Below, piece after piece: positions 19,417-27,650 of a DNA stretch of 64,000 nt. Below the pieces are notes generated by a model. That model had not been told where the DNA came from and ran no database searches. It was given only the letters and a program-made list of their open reading frames with translations. Positions within the stretch are counted from its first letter, which is position 1. Every line of letters starts with the position of its first letter. The stretch comes from an uncultured Prevotellaceae bacterium (lineage in GTDB: Bacteria > Bacteroidota > Bacteroidia > Bacteroidales > Bacteroidaceae). The position numbers and the translations under genes are program-made. Location: assembly GCA_900319225.1 (NCBI GenBank), contig ONNV01000003.1, positions 1 to 64,000 of the forward strand. Reading direction: 5' to 3'.

Positions 19417-20862
19417 ATGAGCAATTACAAAGAGACAGGTAGCAAAGCCTACCTTTACGGAATCTGCGCAGTAGCCGTCATAGGCGGTCTGCTGTTCGGA
19501 TATGACACCGCTGTCATTTCCGGTGCCGAGCAGGCATTGCAGGCATTTTTCGTAAGCGGACTTGGAGATTATTATTCAACAGGAATGCACGGATTCGTGA
19601 CCTCATCCGCTCTTATCGGATGCATCATCGGAGGTCTGATTTCGGGTATCATGGCAACAAGACTGGGCCGCAGAAACGCGCTTATTTTTGCGTCTGTGCT
19701 GTTTTTCCTGTCAGCCCTGGGCAGTTATATGCCTGAGTTCCTTTTCCGCCCCAATTTTGAGTTCTTCCAGCCCGGCGAGGCCACCAAGAGCCTTATGTGG
19801 GCATTCATCCTTTACAGGGTACTTGGAGGTATCGGCGTAGGTATGGCATCGGCCATCTGCCCCATGTATATAGCAGAGGTAGCGCCCGCGCAGATACGTG
19901 GAACACTGGTATCATGCAACCAGTTCGCCATCATATTCGGACAGCTGGTGGTTTACGCCATCAACGCCCTTATCCGCAGCGGTCTGGCCGATACACCCGA
20001 CCTGATCCAGGCTGCCATGGTTGACATAGGCTGGCGTAAGATGTTCGTAAGCGAGGCCTTCCCGGCAGGTTCATTCGGACTGCTTCTGCTGCTTGTTCCC
20101 AAGACCCCGCGTTACCTGGTTATGCGTGGCAACACCCAGAAGGCTATGGACGTACTTACCCGTATTAACGGAGAGGGACGCGCCAAGGAGATTCTGCAGG
20201 AGATCAAGGACACTCTGGTAGAGAAGAAGGAGAGCCTGTTCTCATACGGTATCCTGGTTATCATAGTAGGTGTGCTGCTGTCATTCTTCCAGCAGGCCGT
20301 TGGTATCAACGTGGTTCTGTACTACGCTCCGCGAATATTCCAGAACATGGGTTCAAGCGGTGACGCTGCAATGATACAGACCGTCGTTATGGGCGTTGTG
20401 AACATCCTGTTTACCGTAGTAGCTATCCTGACAGTCGACAAGTGGGGACGCAGACCTCTGCTTATCGTAGGTTCAATAGGCATGGCAATAGGTATGATCG
20501 CCCTGAGTATCCTGTCATTCTGCGACGTGATTGGAATTGCCGCTCTGGTATTCATCATCATCTATACCGCTTCATTCATGATGTCATGGGGTCCCATCTG
20601 CTGGGTTCTCATATCCGAGATATTCCCCAACACCATCCGCAGTAACGCCGTGGCAATAGCCGTAGCAGCACAGTGGATTTCAAACTACGTGATATCATCC
20701 ACATTCCCGTCACTCTGCGACTGGAGCATAGGTGGAACATACCTCATCTACGCCGGATTCTCAGTTCTCTCAGCACTGTTCGTACTGAAGATGGTTCCCG
20801 AGACCAAGGGCAAGACCCTGGAGGAGATGAGCGCTCTGTGGAAGAGCAAGATGAAGAAGTGA
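19417..20862 (+). CDS. xylE: Sugar porter of the major facilitator superfamily, xylose:H+ symporter-like
   Basis: Inner-membrane symporter expected to bring a pentose or hexose into the cell with a proton. The start taken is ATG 19417 (MSNYKETGSKAYLYGI); 23 upstream in-frame codons are not family-like. The 481 residues give 12 transmembrane helices with sugar-porter motifs: GGLLFGYDTAVISG in helix 1, GRRNAL and GRRPLL loops, PKTPRYLV, QQAVGINVVLYYAPRIF in helix 7, and PETKGKTLEEM at the end. The sequence resembles XylE most, but substrate cannot be set from sequence alone. It stands alone, with a palindromic operator-like site upstream. Confidence 0.85.
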   Translation: MSNYKETGSKAYLYGICAVAVIGGLLFGYDTAVISGAEQALQAFFVSGLGDYYSTGMHGFVTSSALIGCIIGGLISGIMATRLGRRNALIFASVLFFLSALGSYMPEFLFRPNFEFFQPGEATKSLMWAFILYRVLGGIGVGMASAICPMYIAEVAPAQIRGTLVSCNQFAIIFGQLVVYAINALIRSGLADTPDLIQAAMVDIGWRKMFVSEAFPAGSFGLLLLLVPKTPRYLVMRGNTQKAMDVLTRINGEGRAKEILQEIKDTLVEKKESLFSYGILVIIVGVLLSFFQQAVGINVVLYYAPRIFQNMGSSGDAAMIQTVVMGVVNILFTVVAILTVDKWGRRPLLIVGSIGMAIGMIALSILSFCDVIGIAALVFIIIYTASFMMSWGPICWVLISEIFPNTIRSNAVAIAVAAQWISNYVISSTFPSLCDWSIGGTYLIYAGFSVLSALFVLKMVPETKGKTLEEMSALWKSKMKK

Positions 20863-20875
20863 TACCAATCACCAT

Positions 20876-20914
20876 AAAAAAGGAAAGGCCCGCAAATGCG
20901 AGCCTTTCTTTTTA
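20876..20914. terminator. Bidirectional terminator between the sugar porter and asd
   Basis: Hairpin GAAAGGC..CGCaaaTGCG..GCCTTTC with A-rich sequence on the left and TTCTTTTT on the right. It can serve the two convergent genes. Confidence 0.75.
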
Positions 20915-20929
20915 TACAGTAGCGTCTGA

Positions 20930-21940
20930 TTACTTAACTACCCCCTGCTTGATCAGGTACTCTGCAATCTGAACGGCGTTCAGGGCAGCACCCTTACGGA
21001 TCTGGTCACCTACGATCCAGAAACACATTACGTTAGGATTAGCTATATCCTTGCGGATACGACCTACGTATACGGGATCTGTACCTGCCAGGAAGAGAGG
21101 CATAGGATACTCCTTCTTGGCGGGATCATCCATCAGGACAAGGCCCTCACCCTTCTTTACAGCCTCACGGAATGCCTCAACTGATACAGGCTGCTCAGTC
21201 TCTGCCCAGATAGCCTCTGAGTGGCAACGGAGAGCAGGAACGCGAACGCAGGTTGCGCTGCACTTGATATCGTTGTGGAACATCTTACGTGTCTCATAGA
21301 ACATCTTCTCCTCCTCCTTGGTATAACCGCTCTCCTTGAAGACGTCAATATGAGGAATCAGGTTGAAAGCAAGCTGATAGGCAAACTTGTTTACAGTTAC
21401 CTCCTCGCCGGCAAGAGCCTGACGATACTGCTGCTCAAGCTCAGCCATGGCAGCTGCACCGGCACCGCTGGCAGCCTGATATGTAGAAACCTGTACGTTC
21501 TTTACGGGTGAAAGGTCATTGAGGACCTTAAGAGCCACAATCATCATGATTGTTGAGCAGTTAGGATTGGCAATGATGCCTTTGGGACGAACCAGTGCAT
21601 CCTCAGGGTTAACCTCGGGAACTACCAGGGGAACCTGCGGATCCATACGGAAAGCGCTGGAGTTGTCTATCATGATTGCACCGTACTTGGTGATGGTCTC
21701 AGCAAACTCCTCGGATGTGCCGCCACCAGCTGATACGAATGCGATATCAATGCCTTTGAAATCATCGTTATGCTGGAGTAACTTGACCTGAATCTTCTTA
21801 CCGCCATAGGTGTAATAAGATCCGGCACTACGGGATGACCCGAACAAAACCAACTCATCGAGCGGGAATTTACGCTCTTCCAGCACACGCAGGAACTCCT
21901 GTCCTACTGCTCCGCTGGCTCCAACAATTGCTACTCGCAT
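20930..21940 (-). CDS. asd: Aspartate-semialdehyde dehydrogenase
   Basis: Reduces aspartyl phosphate to aspartate semialdehyde with NADPH, the branch-point step for lysine/diaminopimelate, threonine and methionine. The 336-residue protein has the nucleotide-binding [10 protein letters not shown] at the N-terminus, the catalytic Cys at 128 in NPNCSTIMM and the [18 protein letters not shown] segment. The downstream steps to threonine (thrA, thrC) are encoded at 55010-59970. A -7 box TAATTTTG is seen at 21975-21982 on the minus strand, without a good -33 partner. Confidence 0.97.
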   Translation of the reverse strand: MRVAIVGASGAVGQEFLRVLEERKFPLDELVLFGSSRSAGSYYTYGGKKIQVKLLQHNDDFKGIDIAFVSAGGGTSEEFAETITKYGAIMIDNSSAFRMDPQVPLVVPEVNPEDALVRPKGIIANPNCSTIMMIVALKVLNDLSPVKNVQVSTYQAASGAGAAAMAELEQQYRQALAGEEVTVNKFAYQLAFNLIPHIDVFKESGYTKEEEKMFYETRKMFHNDIKCSATCVRVPALRCHSEAIWAETEQPVSVEAFREAVKKGEGLVLMDDPAKKEYPMPLFLAGTDPVYVGRIRKDIANPNVMCFWIVGDQIRKGAALNAVQIAEYLIKQGVVK

Positions 21941-22099
21941 ATGATTTTTAATTAGTTAAAGTATAAATCGGGCGCAAAATTAGTGTTTCCTAGCCAAATA
22001 GAACTCCTTAAAAGCATAAAATCTCATAATATTAAGGCAAATTCGGCGGGAAGCGTATATTTTTGCAATCAGAATCAGGTATTCCTAAATCTAGAGACA

Positions 22100-22753
22100 A
22101 TGATTGAACTGGACAACATAACTAGAAGTTTCGGCACGCTCCAGGTGCTCAAAGGTATAAGTCTGAACGTAGACCGAGGTGAGGTAATAAGCATTACCGG
22201 CCCCAGCGGTGCAGGCAAGACCACCCTACTCCAGATCATGGGATCACTTGACAAGCCTGACGGCGGACGTATCCTGTATGACGGACAGGACATAACCCGC
22301 ATGGATGAGAAGGAGCTCTCCGCTTTCCGCGGCAAACATATAGGATTCGTATTCCAGTTCCATCAGCTGCTGCCTGAATTCACAGCACAGGAGAACATAA
22401 TGATTCCCATGCTCATAGCCGGAACCGGCATGAAACAGGCATCATCCAGGGCCACAGAACTGCTGGGACTGCTGGGACTGAGTGAGAGAGCCCAGCACAA
22501 GCCCTCAGAGCTGTCAGGAGGCGAAAAACAGAGAATAGCCGTAGCCCGTGCGCTGGCCAACCAACCGGATGTGATACTGGCCGATGAGCCATCGGGCAGT
22601 CTGGATACAAAAAATAAGGAGGAGCTGCACAAGCTGTTCTTCAATCTGAGAGACCAGCTGGGACAGACATTCGTGATAGTGACCCATGACGAGTCACTTG
22701 CCGCAATGACGGACCGCACCATCCACCTGCTGGACGGCGCCATAAAGCCCTGA
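22100..22753 (+). CDS. lolD: ABC transporter ATPase, LolD-like
   Basis: Probably the ATPase of the LolCDE complex, which releases lipoproteins from the inner membrane for transfer to the outer membrane. The start is set at ATG 22100 ([19 protein letters not shown]); 39 upstream in-frame codons are not conserved and overlap the asd promoter region. Of 217 residues, Walker A is GPSGAGKTT (34-42), the Q-loop region is [19 protein letters not shown], the signature is [10 protein letters not shown] and Walker B is [12 protein letters not shown]. LolC/E permeases are not adjacent. The related MacB/FtsE group is a less likely alternative; the LLPEFTA motif favours LolD. Confidence 0.85.
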   Translation: MIELDNITRSFGTLQVLKGISLNVDRGEVISITGPSGAGKTTLLQIMGSLDKPDGGRILYDGQDITRMDEKELSAFRGKHIGFVFQFHQLLPEFTAQENIMIPMLIAGTGMKQASSRATELLGLLGLSERAQHKPSELSGGEKQRIAVARALANQPDVILADEPSGSLDTKNKEELHKLFFNLRDQLGQTFVIVTHDESLAAMTDRTIHLLDGAIKP

Positions 22754-22755
22754 CA

Positions 22756-23175
22756 TCACCACTTTTTGAATCTGAGCGTAGCCTTACCGGAGGTGAGCAC
22801 AAGACGGTCTTTGGGGTAATCCACCTTGAAGGTCGTGACAAGGCTGTCCATACCGCATTTTCCCAGTCCTTCCAGGATGACATCCGTTTCTGAAGCCGGA
22901 TACATGGAGAAATCCAGTTTAAGGGAATCGCCCGTATCAGTGGTAACACCATGACGGTAGAAACCGTTTGTAATATCCTCAATCAGCACCATGTGGCGTG
23001 CAAAACCGAACATGATATCACCCTTGACCTGCTCTGTCTGACCGGATGCATACTCTATGGTCTGCAGGCGCCAATAGAAATCAAGGTCATCATTGGGGAA
23101 AGCATGCTCACATGAACTTACGCCTAAGACCAGCAATATCAGCGCAGACAACGTAACGAATATCTTTCTGTTCAT
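22756..23175 (-). CDS. Small lipocalin-like lipoprotein
   Basis: A 139-residue predicted lipoprotein: MNRKIFVTLSALILLVLGVSSC with the lipobox ending at Cys22. The rest is beta-rich and recalls the lipocalin-like DUF4847 families of Bacteroidetes, but I do not recognise it firmly. The start is ATG 23175, which overlaps the stop of the upstream Wzi-like gene (ATGA). That coupling suggests the two envelope proteins act together. Confidence 0.7.
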   Translation of the reverse strand: MNRKIFVTLSALILLVLGVSSCEHAFPNDDLDFYWRLQTIEYASGQTEQVKGDIMFGFARHMVLIEDITNGFYRHGVTTDTGDSLKLDFSMYPASETDVILEGLGKCGMDSLVTTFKVDYPKDRLVLTSGKATLRFKKW

Positions 23176-24704
23176 AGTAATTTCCACTGTTTTGAGATAG
23201 TAAACATCACACCCCTGTTTTTTCCAATCAGGTCACCGCTGTCAAAGTCCATGGAACCGGACAGACTGACTTTCCAGTCATAAGCGCCGCCCAGACGGTA
23301 AGAGAGTTCAAGCATGACCGATGTCACGCTCTCAATATCCTTAAGAGGAGCCCCATAACAACCCCAGTGACGCGTAGTGGTGGCAAGCACACGGTAGTCA
23401 ATCTGATGGGTAATGCCGCCGTCCACACCCAGATGGAACATCTGAACGCGGTTGCTGCGGAACGTGTTTGCACCGTTGTCACCGTTATATGCCGGCGATA
23501 TAAGAACCGGATTACCCATGGCATAACCGTGATGTGAATATGTAGAATAGATACCGTGATTGTACATGCCGTCACGACCATCCACCTCCTCTATCACATA
23601 CATGCCCTCAGTATTGCATGCAGTGCTGTGGCAGATAGGACCGCAAAGCCCGCGGGTGTTCATGAACTCCAGGACTGCATTGCGGAAATAACGCACGTTA
23701 TCAGGCGCGTTGACCTCAATCCCGAACAGACCGTCAAACCAGTTGCGGCGAAACCCGAAGAATATAAAGTCCTTATCACCCTGGGTATCATTCTTGTACT
23801 CTATGCCCAGCATTGACGAATGGTCCTCATAGAAGTGCTCGTAATAGGCCCCGATATGCCAATCATTAAGATTGTAGTCAAAGTTAAGATGCCAACTGCC
23901 CAGATTGTCGCCATCCTCATTTCCCTGCTGCTCCACATGATGGAACGGGAACAAAGCAGTCCAGTAAGCCGCGGCATCTGAAGGCATCGGGGACTCAACT
24001 CCGCCATTAATCCTGGTTCCTCCGAACAGGTTGTTCATCTCAAGCCCTACTGTAACCTGGAGCGGGAATCTATCATCATCGCCAAAACGCAGAAAGGCCG
24101 ATTTGCTATGAAACAGTATGCCGTCCACATAAGAACCGCCGCCGTGTTCCCTGCGCCATTTGTCATCGGTCATACGGCCATATCCTACATGTCCCTTGAC
24201 TGAGAACCAGCCGCCGAGCAGAGGAATCCTCACGTACTCCGGAATGCCCACGCGAACCTCAGGCAGAGGCTTGCTGTTACCGGACCATGTCAGCGCACCG
24301 GTGCTCAGATATCGGTTCTTGTCATTCCAACGCTCTTTCATGCCAACCGACATGCCCAGCCACTTGTAATCCAGGTCTACATAGAGCTGATGCACATACC
24401 AGTCACTCTCCAGGCCTGTTCCAAACCCCAGATCCACTCCGTATCCCGCATCAAGGTCTCCGGGCAGTCCGATGCCGCCCAAAGCCGCAAAATGCATATA
24501 TCCGTTTGACGGTTTTACGGAAGGCAGTCCCTGACGGTTGGAGGTGTGCCAGAAAGGTGCATGGTCTCCGCTGCCGGCTATTCCGGCCGCCTCAATCCTG
24601 AACTCAAGATCATGTTCAATCTCTGCTCCGGATTGAGCTGCCGCGCCCAAAGGCAGAAGAGTCAGGGCCATAGCGGCCGATATCCTTCTCAACAATAATG
24701 ACAT
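23172..24704 (-). CDS. Outer-membrane beta-barrel protein, Wzi/capsule-assembly-like
   Basis: A 510-residue secreted protein with a signal peptide (MSLLLRRISAAMALTLLPLGAAAQ). The start ATG 24704 is chosen because it begins the signal sequence. The body alternates aromatic and polar residues as in a beta barrel, with HAPFWHTSNRQGLPS near residue 48 and YGRMTDDKWRREHG later, resembling Bacteroidetes capsule assembly Wzi family proteins. Wzi in E. coli anchors capsule at the surface; a similar role here is inference, as no capsule genes are nearby. A -7 box TACCTTTG lies at 24724-24731. It overlaps the next gene by four bases. Confidence 0.75.
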   Translation of the reverse strand: MSLLLRRISAAMALTLLPLGAAAQSGAEIEHDLEFRIEAAGIAGSGDHAPFWHTSNRQGLPSVKPSNGYMHFAALGGIGLPGDLDAGYGVDLGFGTGLESDWYVHQLYVDLDYKWLGMSVGMKERWNDKNRYLSTGALTWSGNSKPLPEVRVGIPEYVRIPLLGGWFSVKGHVGYGRMTDDKWRREHGGGSYVDGILFHSKSAFLRFGDDDRFPLQVTVGLEMNNLFGGTRINGGVESPMPSDAAAYWTALFPFHHVEQQGNEDGDNLGSWHLNFDYNLNDWHIGAYYEHFYEDHSSMLGIEYKNDTQGDKDFIFFGFRRNWFDGLFGIEVNAPDNVRYFRNAVLEFMNTRGLCGPICHSTACNTEGMYVIEEVDGRDGMYNHGIYSTYSHHGYAMGNPVLISPAYNGDNGANTFRSNRVQMFHLGVDGGITHQIDYRVLATTTRHWGCYGAPLKDIESVTSVMLELSYRLGGAYDWKVSLSGSMDFDSGDLIGKNRGVMFTISKQWKLL

Positions 24705-24730
24705 GCTACTCAAATTAATGAGACAAAGGT

Positions 24731-24766
24731 AATAAAAAAGAACGGCAGCCATACGGTTGCCGTTCC
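24731..24766 (-). terminator. Terminator of rplS
   Basis: Hairpin GAACGGCA-GCC-atac-GGT-TGCCGTTC followed on the minus strand by TTTTTTATT. It lies 21 bases beyond the rplS stop and directly next to the -7 box of the Wzi-like gene. Confidence 0.85.
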
Positions 24767-24786
24767 TTATAAGTTTATTCCCTGAA

Positions 24787-25146
24787 TCAGGCGTTAGCTC
24801 TCTTTTCACGGATACGAGCCTTCTTACCTGTGAGGTTACGCAGGTAGTACAGCTTAGCGCGACGAACCTTACCGATCTTGTTCACCTCAATGCTGTCGAT
24901 AGCCGGTGAGCTGATGGGGAATATACGCTCAACACCTACGGTGCCTGACATCTTACGAACGGTGAAACGACGGTTGTCACCATGTCCGCAGATCTTGATT
25001 ACAACACCACGATAGAGCTGGATACGCTCCTTGTTACCCTCAACGATACGGTATGCTACTGTTACGGTGTCACCAGACTTGAATGCGGGGAACTTACCCT
25101 CATTACCGGTAGCAAATGCCTGTTCTGCAATTTTGATTAAATCCAT
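24787..25146 (-). CDS. rplS: 50S ribosomal protein bL19
   Basis: bL19 lies at the subunit interface. The start is ATG 25146, giving [20 protein letters not shown], the usual Bacteroidetes beginning; an in-frame ATG nine codons upstream (25173) is possible but not family-like. Length is 119 residues. Signatures: [20 protein letters not shown] and [20 protein letters not shown]. It is transcribed alone from a good promoter and has its own terminator. Confidence 0.95.
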   Translation of the reverse strand: MDLIKIAEQAFATGNEGKFPAFKSGDTVTVAYRIVEGNKERIQLYRGVVIKICGHGDNRRFTVRKMSGTVGVERIFPISSPAIDSIEVNKIGKVRRAKLYYLRNLTGKKARIREKRANA

Positions 25147-25229
25147 TGTTCTGGAATTTTCAATGTTTGTCATATGCTAGAGCGACATACCAAGTTACTC
25201 TTCCTTGACAGCGATCGCATAAAGCGGCG

Positions 25230-25260
25230 CAAAGATAGTATCTTTTTCTTTCAGAGCAAA
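25230..25260 (-). promoter_or_regulatory. Promoter of rplS
   Basis: Minus-strand -33 box TTTG (25257-25260) and -7 box TATCTTTG (25230-25237), 19 bases apart, about 84 bases upstream of the rplS start codon. Confidence 0.8.
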
Positions 25261-25300
25261 ATAATTGCGATGTAAATTCTTAAGCATGTCCGGAAAGAGA

Positions 25301-26044
25301 CTACTCAAAATAGAGAGTAAAGACCACCATGGCGTTCTGGGCCTTATCTACGCTGTCATTGTATTTGAGCAGTGAGCGGTCCTTGAGATCAGTACGGTTC
25401 TTGTCCAGGACGTTGTTGAGTCCGAAACAGAACTTAATCTCCGGTATCATCTTAAAGAAAGGATAATAAAGGTCCAGACCCATTCCTATCTCAAACATCA
25501 GATCGGAACGTTTTACCAGCAACTCCTTTCCGCGCTTGACTGTAAGGTCAAACGTAGGAGCTATACCGGTAACCACATAAGGACGGTAGTTATTGAATCG
25601 GGCCGCACTTATCTTAAGGTCAATAGGGAAAGAGAGCAGAGTGGACTTGATATACTGGTCAACACTCATTCCGCTGCGCTGGTCCTTGAACACCACCCTC
25701 TTGTCTCCGAAATGCATGGTAGGTATCAGTCTGATTGACAGCCAGTCATTAGCCTTGAGCTCACCCAGCACGCCCACACTGAATCCCGGGGTGTATTCGG
25801 GGACATCGGCATACCACTGCTCAAGCTTACCGCTATTATTGACGTAATAGGCGCCGTTGTTGGCCAGGCGGATATCCTGAATGTTCAAACCCACCAGAAA
25901 ACCGTAATGCCACACCCTGTCATCCAGATAGGGACGGTTCTGTATCTTGCGTTCCTGCGCACAGAGAGAGCCCGCCCCAAGCACCGGGACGAGCAACAGG
26001 GCGGCTATTATCAGAGCCGATACTCTATTGAGGTATTTCATCAT
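25301..26044 (-). CDS. PorT-like outer-membrane beta-barrel protein
   Basis: A 247-residue protein with a signal peptide ending near LCAQ (residue 30). The mature part has the pattern of PorT/SprT: VWHYGFLVGLNIQDIRL at the start of the barrel, STLLSFPIDLKISAARFNNY in the middle and the ending MVVFTLYFE. PorT is a part of the type IX secretion system in Porphyromonas and Flavobacterium, but homologues occur in gut Bacteroidales that lack the full system. No other type IX gene is in the window, so the role here is open. Confidence 0.7.
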   Translation of the reverse strand: MMKYLNRVSALIIAALLLVPVLGAGSLCAQERKIQNRPYLDDRVWHYGFLVGLNIQDIRLANNGAYYVNNSGKLEQWYADVPEYTPGFSVGVLGELKANDWLSIRLIPTMHFGDKRVVFKDQRSGMSVDQYIKSTLLSFPIDLKISAARFNNYRPYVVTGIAPTFDLTVKRGKELLVKRSDLMFEIGMGLDLYYPFFKMIPEIKFCFGLNNVLDKNRTDLKDRSLLKYNDSVDKAQNAMVVFTLYFE

Positions 26045-26094
26045 CCCTATTAAAACGTACCAACCGCGCAGTTATTGTAAAAAATCGCAAGCCA

Positions 26095-26126
26095 TTTGGT
26101 AGAGAACTCAAAAGATTGTAATTTTG
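26095..26126 (+). promoter_or_regulatory. Promoter of the ferredoxin gene
   Basis: -33 box TTTG (26095-26098) and -7 box TAATTTTG (26119-26126), 20 bases apart, about 30 bases upstream of the start codon. Confidence 0.8.
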
Positions 26127-26156
26127 CGGCACACAAACCAAAAACAAAGAACGACT

Positions 26157-26327
26157 ATGGCATACGTAATCAGTGACGACTGCATCGCTTGCGGAACTTG
26201 CATCGATGAGTGTCCGTCTGAGGCTATCTCTGAGGGCGATAAGTATTCAATCAACCCTGATCTGTGCGTAGACTGCGGCACATGCGCCGGTGTCTGCCCG
26301 TCAGAGGCTATCCACCCGGGAGAATAA
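26157..26327 (+). CDS. Ferredoxin with two [4Fe-4S] clusters
   Basis: A 56-residue clostridial-type ferredoxin. It has two complete cluster motifs: C9-x2-C12-x2-C15-x3-C19-P and C37-x2-C40-x2-C43-x3-C47-P. Each ends in PSEAI, reflecting the internal duplication of the family. It would carry low-potential electrons in anaerobic metabolism, for instance for pyruvate:ferredoxin oxidoreductase. The start ATG 26157 gives MAYVISDDCIACG. It is transcribed alone, with its own promoter and terminator. Confidence 0.96.
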   Translation: MAYVISDDCIACGTCIDECPSEAISEGDKYSINPDLCVDCGTCAGVCPSEAIHPGE

Positions 26328-26344
26328 TCTCCGGTCAAAAAACA

Positions 26345-26382
26345 AAAAGCAGGGGTTCCGATTTGGAGCCCCTGCTTTTTTA
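26345..26382 (+). terminator. Terminator of the ferredoxin gene
   Basis: Hairpin AGCAGGGG..TCC-gattt-GGA..CCCCTGCT followed by TTTTTTAG. It directly abuts the large palindrome at 26383. Confidence 0.85.
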
Positions 26383-26451
26383 GTGACCCAAAAGGGACAG
26401 TCCCCCTGTGCCATCTTGCATGGCACAGGGGGACTGTCCCTTTTGGGTCAC
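26383..26451. repeat. Perfect 69-base palindrome, GGGACAGTCCC family
   Basis: Two perfect 32-base arms (26383-26414 and 26420-26451) separated by five bases. The arm contains CCAAAAGGGACAGTCCCC followed by a specific segment CTGTGCCAT. It lies eight bases from the stop codon of the aminotransferase gene. Related palindromes are at 44989-45118, 52817-53121 and 54954-55010. Confidence 0.9.
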
Positions 26452-26458
26452 TTTTGGG

Positions 26459-27649
26459 TTATTTCAGGTTGGCAAGTGCCTCCTTGATACGACGGAATGC
26501 CTCAATGATCTTATCCTCGCTGGTGGCATAGCTGAAACGGATGCACTCAGGTGAACCAAATGCGGTACCGCCAACGGTAGCCACGTGACCTACCTCAAGA
26601 AGATACATAGCCAGGTCCTCGGCGCTGTTTATCACCTTGTCGCCGTAACGCTTGCCAAAGTAAGAATCGCACTTGGGGAAGAGATAGAAGGCACCCTGAG
26701 GATTGTTAACCTCAAAGCCGGGAATCTCCTTAGCCAGAGATACAATCAGGTCGCGACGCTTCTGGAATACCTGACGCATCTTCTCAACATCATCCTGCGG
26801 ACCGTCAAATGCGACCTGGGCAGCCTTCTGGGCAACTGAGCAGGTACCGCTGGTATACTGACCCTGCAGCTTGTTGCAGGCCTTTACAAGCCACTCGGGG
26901 CCGGCCATGAAACCGATACGCCATCCGGTCATTGCATAAGCCTTGGAGACACCGTTGATGACTGCGATACGATCCTTATCAACGAACTGAGCCAGACTCT
27001 GATGACCGCCGATGAAGTTGATGTGCTCATAAATCTCATCAGATACGATGAATACATCGGGATACTTGGCAAGCATCTTACCGATTGACTCCAGCTCATC
27101 CTTGCTGTATACTGAACCTGTAGGATTGGAGGGAGAGCAGATCATGATTGCCTTGGTCTTGGGAGTGATGGCAGCCTCAATCTGAGCGGCTGTTACCTTG
27201 AAATCCTGCTCAATACCGGCCTTGATTACAACAGGGACACCACCGGCCAGCTTAACCATCTCAGGATAGCTTACCCAGCAGGGTGAAGGCAACAGCACCT
27301 CGTCACCCGGGTTGATGATAGCCATGATGACATTGCACAGTGACTGCTTAGCACCGGTTGAAACCAGAATCTCGGCAGGAGCATAGTCAAGATTGTTCTC
27401 ACGCTTGAGTTTGTCGGCGCAGGCCTTACGCAGCCACATATAACCCGGAACGGGAGAATACTTGGAGTAGTTCTGCTCTACAGCCTCAACAGCAGCCTTC
27501 TTTATGTAATCAGGAGTGTTGAAGTCGGGCTCACCCACGCTCATGTTGACTACATCGACACCCTGTGCCGACAGTTCATTGCTCTTCTGCAGCATGGCGA
27601 ATGTAGCCGATGCCGCGAGTCTGTTGACTCGATCTGAAATTTGTGCCAT
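26459..27649 (-). CDS. aspC: Pyridoxal-phosphate aminotransferase, aspartate aminotransferase-like
   Basis: Class I fold aminotransferase, probably aspartate:2-oxoglutarate. The 396-residue protein is complete. Family marks: VGEPDFNTPDYIKKAA near residue 40, STGAKQSLCNVIMAII, CSPSNPTGSVYSKDEL, DEIYEHINF, the cofactor Lys in INGVSKAYAMTGWRIG near 235, and the C-terminal Arg in ECIRFSYATSE that binds the substrate carboxylate. These features fit subgroup I-beta (thermophile-type) enzymes. It starts one base after the upstream permease gene stops, so the two are probably cotranscribed, though no functional link is known. Confidence 0.92.
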   Translation of the reverse strand: MAQISDRVNRLAASATFAMLQKSNELSAQGVDVVNMSVGEPDFNTPDYIKKAAVEAVEQNYSKYSPVPGYMWLRKACADKLKRENNLDYAPAEILVSTGAKQSLCNVIMAIINPGDEVLLPSPCWVSYPEMVKLAGGVPVVIKAGIEQDFKVTAAQIEAAITPKTKAIMICSPSNPTGSVYSKDELESIGKMLAKYPDVFIVSDEIYEHINFIGGHQSLAQFVDKDRIAVINGVSKAYAMTGWRIGFMAGPEWLVKACNKLQGQYTSGTCSVAQKAAQVAFDGPQDDVEKMRQVFQKRRDLIVSLAKEIPGFEVNNPQGAFYLFPKCDSYFGKRYGDKVINSAEDLAMYLLEVGHVATVGGTAFGSPECIRFSYATSEDKIIEAFRRIKEALANLK

Positions 27650-27650
27650 T

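Noticed and set aside
25301-26044. Evidence for a type IX secretion system
   Set aside because: Only a PorT-like protein is present; no other component is in the window and homologues exist in organisms without the system.
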